Source of the DNA: Deltaproteobacteria bacterium RBG_13_61_14 | GTDB lineage: Bacteria; RBG-13-61-14 | Reading direction: 5' to 3' | Assembly (NCBI GenBank): GCA_001797815.1 | Contig: MGQK01000044.1 | Location: 20,782-29,540 of the forward strand | DNA length: 8,759 bases | Shown here: in pieces, positions 5,622 through 8,759 of the stretch | How the letters are laid out: every line of letters starts with the position of its first letter | Numbering within the stretch: position 1 is the first letter of the stretch | Position numbers and translations under genes: made by a program | The notes under the pieces: generated by a model | What the model was told of the DNA's origin: nothing | The model's input: only the letters and a program-made list of their open reading frames with translations | The model's database searches: none

Positions 5622-7118
5622 CTAACCCTGACCCGGTTTTTCTCCTTTGATTTTCTGCCGAAACCTGGCATAGCGGGCCAAGTGGCCCAGGCATCGTGCC
5701 GCATGAAAGGGGGTTGGATAGATAATTTTTCCTTCCTGGCGGAAGGTCTGCATGACCACGTTGTCTTCCGAAGGAGTCGAAGCCGTGTCCGAGGCCGAAA
5801 GGATGGGCTTGCCCGTCTCCCGGGAGAGTCGCATCACCTTTTCCGAAAATTTTTTGTCGGACTCCACCGCCATGCTGAGCAGGGTCTCGCGAACCTTGGC
5901 CCGGTCGGCGTGGCCGAAAAAGAACGAGCTTTGGGTCATGAAACGCAGGAACGAGCTGATCCCGATCCCTAACTGCACCACCCCGTCAAAGGCCGGACTC
6001 TTCACCATGAGCTCCAGGGTCCGGCTCAGCACTCCCGGCCCGCCGCCGGCAGCCAGGTCCACCGGGTTGTTGTGGCTCCAGCGGGAGGGCAGGAACTCGT
6101 TGAGCTCGGCGATCACCTCCGCCGGCAGCGCCGGCAAGCAAAGCCCTTCCCGCACGCAGGCATCCGCGGCCAGCACGCCCCACCCCCCGCCCCAGGTGAC
6201 GATCCCCACCCGGTTGGTCCTGGGCAAGGGTTGCGAGGCAAAGGTCACCGCGGAGTAAAACAGGTCGTCCAGGGTATCCACCAACACCGCGCCCGCTTGC
6301 CGGCAGGCCGAGGCAAACAAGTCGCTTTCTCCCGCCAAGATCCCGGTGTGCGAAGCGCAGGCGCGGCTGCCGGCCTCGGTCACCCCGCCCTTGAGGATCA
6401 GCACCGGCTTCCGGGGCGTGACTCGCTTAAGCGCCCGGAAAAAAGCCCGGCCCTCCGGCACTCCCTCGAGATAAGCCATGACCACCTCGGTCTCCGGGTC
6501 CTCCCCGAAATACTCCAGGAGCTCATGGCACTTGGTCACCGCCTCGTTGCCCGAGCTTACGAACTTGGAGAAGCCGATCCCGAAGGCCATGCCTCGGCCC
6601 ATCAGCGAGCCGCCCACGTTGCCGCTTTGGGAGACAATCGAGATCTTCCCGGCCGGGGGGAAGAGCCAGAGGAATTGGGCGAAGAGCCGGGACTGCGCGC
6701 TCATCACGCCCTGGCAGTTGGGCCCGATCGCCGCCATCCCGGTTTGCCGGATCACCCGGCTCAACTCCTCCTGCCGCCGCATCTCCTCCGCGCCCACCTC
6801 CCCGAACCCGGCCGTGATGATCACCGCCGCGGCCACCCCCTTGCGGCCGCAGTCTAAAACCGCGGGAATCACTTTTTCCGGCGGCACCACGATCACGGCC
6901 AGGTCCACCGGCCCCGGCGTCTCCGCCAGGGAAGGGTAGGCCTTGCGGCCGAGGATTTCCTTTTCCTTGAGGTTGATCGGATAGATGGGTCCGGGAAATT
7001 GGCCCTGGATCAAATTGTGGAGGATGCCGAAGCCCCACTTGCTCGGGGTGGCGGAGGCGCCGATCACCGCCACGGCCTCCGGATGGAACAACTGCTGTAA
7101 CTTCTGGTTTACGCTCAC
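5622..7118 (-). CDS. Acyl-CoA/acetyl-CoA synthetase (NDP-forming), alpha subunit
   Basis: This subunit binds CoA and carries the phosphohistidine of the reversible reaction acyl-CoA + ADP + Pi to acid + CoA + ATP. Counted from the upstream GTG 7151, it has an N-terminal CoA-binding Rossmann fold (FHPEAVAVIGAS, 22-33), a GPNCQG turn (143-148), a succinyl-CoA ligase-like segment with SIVSQSGNVGG (171-181), and ASHTG (266-270), where His268 is the expected phosphorylated residue. All expected landmarks are present and no frameshift is seen. I prefer GTG 7118 (498 residues), because it gives a short SVNQKLQQLFHPEAVAVIG start typical of the family; GTG 7151 lies inside a palindrome. Neither start has a good ribosome site, so coupling to the beta gene just upstream is likely. 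Substrate (acetate, branched or aryl acids) cannot be assigned. Confidence 0.88.
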   Translation of the reverse strand: MSVNQKLQQLFHPEAVAVIGASATPSKWGFGILHNLIQGQFPGPIYPINLKEKEILGRKAYPSLAETPGPVDLAVIVVPPEKVIPAVLDCGRKGVAAAVIITAGFGEVGAEEMRRQEELSRVIRQTGMAAIGPNCQGVMSAQSRLFAQFLWLFPPAGKISIVSQSGNVGGSLMGRGMAFGIGFSKFVSSGNEAVTKCHELLEYFGEDPETEVVMAYLEGVPEGRAFFRALKRVTPRKPVLILKGGVTEAGSRACASHTGILAGESDLFASACRQAGAVLVDTLDDLFYSAVTFASQPLPRTNRVGIVTWGGGWGVLAADACVREGLCLPALPAEVIAELNEFLPSRWSHNNPVDLAAGGGPGVLSRTLELMVKSPAFDGVVQLGIGISSFLRFMTQSSFFFGHADRAKVRETLLSMAVESDKKFSEKVMRLSRETGKPILSASDTASTPSEDNVVMQTFRQEGKIIYPTPFHAARCLGHLARYARFRQKIKGEKPGQG

Positions 7119-7132
7119 TCGTCCGTGCTTTA

Positions 7133-7157
7133 GGGGCGCGGGTGCTTCCACCCGCGC
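7133..7157. repeat. GC-rich palindrome between synthetase beta and alpha genes
   Basis: GCGCGGGTG (7136-7144) pairs perfectly with CACCCGCGC (7149-7157) around a 4-nt loop, with GGG just outside on the left. It fills the gap after the beta stop codon and covers the alternative alpha start GTG 7151. The left arm GGGGCGCGGGTG matches the palindrome at 7865-7894 in 11 of 12 bases, so the two seem to belong to one repeat family. No U-run follows, so it is not a standard terminator. Confidence 0.65.
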
Positions 7158-7160
7158 ACT

Positions 7161-7847
7161 TTATTTCTTCTTCGCGTTTTCCAGCACCACCAGCGCGTCC
7201 ACCGCCACCGGCTCGCCGCTCTTCTTCAGGATCAGAGGGTTCACGTCAATCTCTTTGACCTGGGGGTGCTGGAGCCCGATCTCGCCCAGGGCGATCAGCG
7301 CCTGGGCCAAGGTTTCCTTATCGGCCGGCTCCATGCCCCGAAAGGCGTCGAGGATTTTCTTGCCCTTGATCTCGTCCATCATCTCCAGGGCGTCGCGCTT
7401 TTCCAGCGGCGCCACCCGGAAGGAAACGTCGCGCAGGATCTCGGTGTAAATGCCGCCCAGGCCGAACATGACGCAGGGCCCGAACTGGGCGTCGCGGATC
7501 AAGCCGACCACCAACTCGCGCTGGCCCTTGACCATCTCCTGGACCAGCACGCCGTCGAGCTTCATCCCGGCGTTGGCCTTGATCTCCTTGAAGGCCCGGC
7601 GCACCGCCTTGGCGTCGGCCAGAGCGAGCCGCACCACGTCGCTCTCGGTCTTGTGCGCCAGCGCCGCGGCGCAGCCCTTGAGCACCACCGGGTAGCCCAG
7701 CTCCGCTGCCTTCGCCACCGCTTCCTTGGCCGAGCGGACCAGGTATTCCCGCGTCACCGGCACCCCGTAGCTCTGGAGCAATTGCTTCGAGTCATACTCG
7801 GAAAGCGTGCTCTGTTTCTTCTTCAACGCCTTTTCCAGCAATTCCAT
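7161..7847 (-). CDS. Acyl-CoA/acetyl-CoA synthetase (NDP-forming), beta subunit, ATP-grasp
   Basis: The 228-residue protein is a full-length ATP-grasp_5 domain, the nucleotide-binding subunit partnering the alpha subunit encoded next. Landmarks are SEYDSKQLLQSYGVPV (16-31), the nucleotide-binding Lys57 in PVVLKG, AHKTESD (64-70, with the His-Lys pair typical of the family), VQEMVKGQRELVVGL (102-116), FGLGGIYTEILRDVSFRVAPL (128-148) and the metal-binding EIDVNPL (199-205). The usual GG after the HK(T/S) motif is replaced by SDV. I chose ATG 7847: AAGGAG (7859-7864) lies eleven bases upstream, whereas GTG 7859 overlaps that ribosome site. It is the first gene of a beta-alpha operon; the two proteins form the split, two-gene version of this enzyme. 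Confidence 0.88.
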   Translation of the reverse strand: MELLEKALKKKQSTLSEYDSKQLLQSYGVPVTREYLVRSAKEAVAKAAELGYPVVLKGCAAALAHKTESDVVRLALADAKAVRRAFKEIKANAGMKLDGVLVQEMVKGQRELVVGLIRDAQFGPCVMFGLGGIYTEILRDVSFRVAPLEKRDALEMMDEIKGKKILDAFRGMEPADKETLAQALIALGEIGLQHPQVKEIDVNPLILKKSGEPVAVDALVVLENAKKK

Positions 7848-7864
7848 CTTGCTTTCCACTCCTT

Positions 7865-7894
7865 GGGGGCGCGGATGACCTCATCCGCGTCCCC
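7865..7894. repeat. GC-rich palindrome in the leader of the synthetase operon
   Basis: GGGGGCGCGGATGA (7865-7878) pairs with TCATCCGCGTCCCC (7881-7894) along 14 positions with a single G-T pair. It abuts the ribosome site of the beta gene (7859-7864). The left arm is nearly identical to the palindrome at 7133-7157. As RNA this would be a very stable hairpin beside the ribosome site and could affect translation. Confidence 0.7.
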
Positions 7895-7909
7895 TTAGAA
7901 ATCCTTGCT

Positions 7910-7938
7910 ATCCTTAACCATCCGTTACTAAATGTCAA
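7910..7938 (-). promoter_or_regulatory. Candidate promoter of the synthetase operon
   Basis: On the minus strand there is a perfect -35 box TTGACA (7938-7933). The best-spaced -10, AAGGAT (7915-7910, 17 bp spacer), is weak at 3 of 6 positions. The palindrome at 7865-7894 would lie in the leader of the resulting RNA. Confidence 0.4.
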
Positions 7939-7978
7939 GCGTTTTTAGCTGACCGCATCACCCCTCTTGGCCTTCCGC

Positions 7979-8009
7979 TTGAACCCTCGGAATTTATGTG
8001 TTATCTAAT
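7979..8009 (+). promoter_or_regulatory. Candidate promoter of gatCA
   Basis: TTGAAC (7979-7984) and TCTAAT (8004-8009, 5 of 6 matches) are separated by 19 bp, longer than ideal. Transcription would begin about 20 nt before gatC. This promoter and the synthetase promoter diverge from the same 140-bp gap. Confidence 0.3.
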
Positions 8010-8036
8010 CAGCAGGCTTGGCCACAGGAAAAATCC

Positions 8037-8324
8037 ATGAAGATCACCCGCAAGGAAGTGGAATACGTGGCGCATCTGGCCCGGCTGGAGCTGACCCCGG
8101 AGGAGGCGGAGGAGTTCACCGGCCAGTTGGGGCAGATCCTGGAATATTTCGATAAGCTCAACGAGCTGGACACGAGCGCGATCGAGCCCACCTCCCACGC
8201 CATCCCGGTGGTGAACGCCTTCCGCGAGGACGTGGTCAAGCCTTCGGACGATCAGGAGACCGCGCTTAAGAACGCCCCGGCCCGGGAAGACGGCTTCTTC
8301 CGGGTGCCCAAGATCATCGAGTAA
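8037..8324 (+). CDS. gatC: Asp-tRNA(Asn)/Glu-tRNA(Gln) amidotransferase subunit C
   Basis: The 95-residue protein is the usual length for GatC, the small subunit that clamps GatA and GatB together in the cytoplasm. The typical pattern is complete: an N-terminal helix (KEVEYVAHLARLELTPEE, 6-23), the LGQILEYFDKLNELDT region (31-46), the linker IEPTSHAIPVVNAFREDVV (49-67) and the C-terminal end DGFFRVPKIIE (85-95). The start is ATG 8037, with AGGAA (8026-8030) six bases upstream; a longer frame from GTG 7998 has no such support. gatA follows after 21 nt, so the two form an operon. GatCAB is used by bacteria that lack glutaminyl- and/or asparaginyl-tRNA synthetase. Confidence 0.96.
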   Translation: MKITRKEVEYVAHLARLELTPEEAEEFTGQLGQILEYFDKLNELDTSAIEPTSHAIPVVNAFREDVVKPSDDQETALKNAPAREDGFFRVPKIIE

Positions 8325-8345
8325 ACGGATATCGGCGAGGCGGTC

Positions 8346-8759
8346 ATGGAACTCTTCGAGCTAACCCTGCACGAGCTGGCGCAAAAACTAAAAGAAAAAG
8401 AGTGCTCTTCGCTCGAAGCCACCCGGTCGGTGCTCGGCCGCATCCACGCGGTGGAGGACAAGGTCAGGGCCTATCTCACCCTGACCGAAGAGGGGGCCCT
8501 GGCCCAGGCCAAAGCCGCGGATGAGCGCCTCGCCCAAGGCGGCGAGATTCCCCCCTTGCTCGGGGTCCCCATCGCGCTCAAGGACATCTTCCTCACCGAG
8601 GGCGTCCGCACCACCTGCGCCTCCCGCATCCTGGAAAACTTCATTCCCACCTTTGACGCCACGGCCTGGGCCAGGCTCAAAGCGGCCGGGGCCGTGCTTT
8701 TGGGCAAGCTCAACCAGGACGAGTTTGCCATGGGCAGCTCCACCGAGCGCTCCGCCTTC
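8346..8759 (+). CDS. gatA: Asp-tRNA(Asn)/Glu-tRNA(Gln) amidotransferase subunit A, partial
   Basis: The first 138 residues of GatA are present and the frame stays open at the right edge; the full protein is usually about 480-490 residues. GatA is the glutaminase that releases ammonia for GatB. Visible landmarks are [12 protein letters not shown] (71-82), with Lys79 the expected catalytic lysine of the amidase-signature Ser-cisSer-Lys triad, and [19 protein letters not shown] (120-138). The two catalytic serines lie beyond the edge. The start at ATG 8346 has GAGG (8337-8340) five bases upstream. It follows gatC in the same operon; gatB, if linked, would be outside this window. Confidence 0.96.
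   Translation, partial: MELFELTLHELAQKLKEKECSSLEATRSVLGRIHAVEDKVRAYLTLTEEGALAQAKAADERLAQGGEIPPLLGVPIALKDIFLTEGVRTTCASRILENFIPTFDATAWARLKAAGAVLLGKLNQDEFAMGSSTERSAF

Noticed and set aside
6072-6857. Plus-strand open frame opposite the synthetase alpha gene
   Set aside because: Antisense to a gene with all expected catalytic landmarks; low-complexity product.
7998-8036. Upstream GTG start for gatC
   Set aside because: It would add 13 residues not typical of GatC, while ATG 8037 has a well-placed ribosome site.

Overview
The window looks like chromosomal DNA from a GC-rich Gram-negative bacterium. Signs of an outer membrane are two beta-barrel porins with signal peptides and a probable lipoprotein. 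A split ADP-forming acyl-CoA synthetase, gatC-gatA, a Porin_O_P-type porin pair and hairpin-forming intergenic repeats together suggest a deltaproteobacterial (Desulfobacterota-like) lineage. That placement is an inference from gene content only. I see no transposase, phage gene, CRISPR array, rRNA or tRNA.

Layout, left to right. (1) At 1-477, on the minus strand, is the N-terminal part of a secreted PHP-domain metallohydrolase with a lipobox; it runs off the left edge. (2) At 577-1719 and 2078-3211, both minus, are two paralogous outer-membrane porins. Each is followed by a hairpin, clearly an intrinsic terminator after the second. A 64-nt imperfect palindrome lies between them. (3) At 3212-3732 is a roughly 520-nt gap without a convincing gene. 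It holds the leader of the second porin, two palindromes that could be operators, and a very AT-rich block with a tandem 11-mer repeat. (4) At 3733-5539, minus, is a two-component system: an OmpR/CusR-type response regulator followed by a histidine kinase whose start overlaps the regulator's end by 68 nt. A strong sigma70-like promoter sits just upstream, bracketed by two TTAATTAA motifs. (5) At 5622-7847, minus, are the beta (ATP-grasp) and alpha (CoA-binding, phosphohistidine) subunits of an NDP-forming acyl-CoA/acetyl-CoA synthetase. The beta gene is bracketed by two related GC-rich palindromes. (6) At 8037-8759, plus, are gatC and the start of gatA, encoding subunits of the tRNA-dependent amidotransferase, divergent from the synthetase operon.

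How the parts fit. The synthetase would link acyl-CoA cleavage to ATP formation, or the reverse. GatCA(B) would amidate misacylated Glu-tRNA(Gln) and/or Asp-tRNA(Asn). The two-component system resembles metal or envelope-stress regulators and lies next to the porins, so porin control is a possible but unproven role. I did not find a clearly new system. The points most worth checking are the palindrome pair around the synthetase beta gene, the almost loop-less sensor kinase, the strongly acidic 'phosphate-porin' paralogue, and the palindromes in the porin leader.
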